DNA of 5,331 nucleotides, from contig CANHYD010000188.1 in the NCBI GenBank assembly GCA_947464705.1, positions 1-5,331 of the forward strand. The letters are read 5' to 3'. The stretch is from Verrucomicrobiota bacterium. Lineage in GTDB: Bacteria; Verrucomicrobiota; Verrucomicrobiia; Limisphaerales; UBA9464. Of this stretch, positions 5,075 through 5,331 are shown piece by piece. The translations under genes were made by a program, and so were the position numbers. The notes below the pieces were generated by a model. That model was given only the letters and a program-made list of their open reading frames with translations. It was not told the DNA's origin and did not search any database. Within the stretch, counting starts at the first letter, position 1. Every line of letters starts with the position of its first letter.

Positions 5075-5331
5075 GTGTCCGACCTACAACTGACCGAAGC
5101 CTTCTTCGCCAAGGCCGCCGGCTGGGAAGTCATGAAACACGCCCGGGCTTTGCTCGCCTCGGGCAAGGTACTGTCCTCGAACTGGACGCCCCCCTTGCTG
5201 AAGGGCGTGGTGATGTCCGATGCCACCTCGCTGCGAGCCGGATTGGTGATCCGGCATGAGCTGGACATCGAAAATATCTGCTCGTGCCGGCAATCCCGGG
5301 AATGGGGCACGTTGTGCGCCCATTCGGTGGC
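5075..5331 (+). CDS. SWIM zinc-finger protein, probable SNF2-type helicase N-terminus (cut by right edge)
   Basis: The frame is open from a GTG at 5075 to the window edge (85 complete codons plus two bases). It begins VSDLQLTEAFFAKAAGWEVM and includes LASGKVLSSNWTPPLLKGVV (28-47). It then carries a SWIM zinc-binding signature, C69-x-C71-x9-C81-x-H83 (ENICSCRQSREWGTLCAHS). SWIM domains occur at the N-terminus of bacterial SWI2/SNF2 ATPases, and this N-terminal pattern resembles such helicases. That assignment is from family knowledge, because the helicase domain itself is outside the window. The expected role is ATP-driven remodelling or translocation on nucleic acid. GTG 5075 is preferred over the internal ATG at 5132, which would remove the conserved-looking LTEAFFAKAAGWE segment. 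No Shine-Dalgarno sequence is visible. It follows the HAD gene by 25 nt, suggesting an operon or translational coupling. Confidence 0.8.
   Translation, partial: MSDLQLTEAFFAKAAGWEVMKHARALLASGKVLSSNWTPPLLKGVVMSDATSLRAGLVIRHELDIENICSCRQSREWGTLCAHSV

Overview
The window is GC-rich and densely coded, and it reads as a stretch of bacterial chromosome. The gene content suggests a member of the Verrucomicrobiota, or a related PVC-group or environmental bacterium. The grounds are an LL-diaminopimelate aminotransferase (DapL-route lysine and cell-wall synthesis), an L-fuconate dehydratase, a lone AAA ATPase of the DUF4143 kind, and a SWIM-zinc-finger protein that looks like the front of an SNF2-type helicase. 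The phylum is an inference from gene content, not something read directly from a marker gene.

Layout. Four genes lie on the minus strand, reading right to left from about 4035 down to 1. They are a small tetratricopeptide-repeat protein (3553-4035), L-fuconate dehydratase (2050-3342), the AAA ATPase with a DUF4143 / nuclease-like C-terminus (722-1930), and the N-terminal 186 residues of dapL (558-1, cut by the left edge). Gaps of 119-210 nt separate these four, so they are probably independent transcription units that merely share a direction. On the plus strand, diverging from the TPR gene, lie a HAD-superfamily (IIB type) phosphatase (4273-5049) and, 25 nt later, the start of a SWIM-domain protein cut by the right edge (5075 onward). 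No gap exceeds 300 nt. The largest is the divergent spacer 4036-4272, which holds a cluster of short GC-rich hairpins and no gene I can support.

The most striking non-coding structure is an AT-rich pair of 28-bp imperfect palindromes at 1935-1962 and 1967-1994, immediately upstream of the DUF4143 ATPase. Both share the core TACGAT-NN-ATCGTA and ACCA/TGGT outer arms, and they repeat at a 32-bp period. They look like a double operator, probably autoregulatory or for a dedicated regulator, and the proximal copy runs right into the start-codon region. Smaller repeats lie upstream of fucD (a perfect 11-bp tandem duplication) and of dapL (a hairpin in the Shine-Dalgarno position and three GCYTGTTC iterations).

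The genes do not form one pathway. dapL serves lysine and peptidoglycan synthesis, and fucD serves L-fucose catabolism. The HAD enzyme probably dephosphorylates a small, perhaps sugar-phosphate, substrate. The TPR protein, ATPase and SWIM protein have no function that can be assigned here beyond domain type. No clearly new multi-gene system was seen. The ATPase plus its twin palindromes is the best candidate for something under-described.
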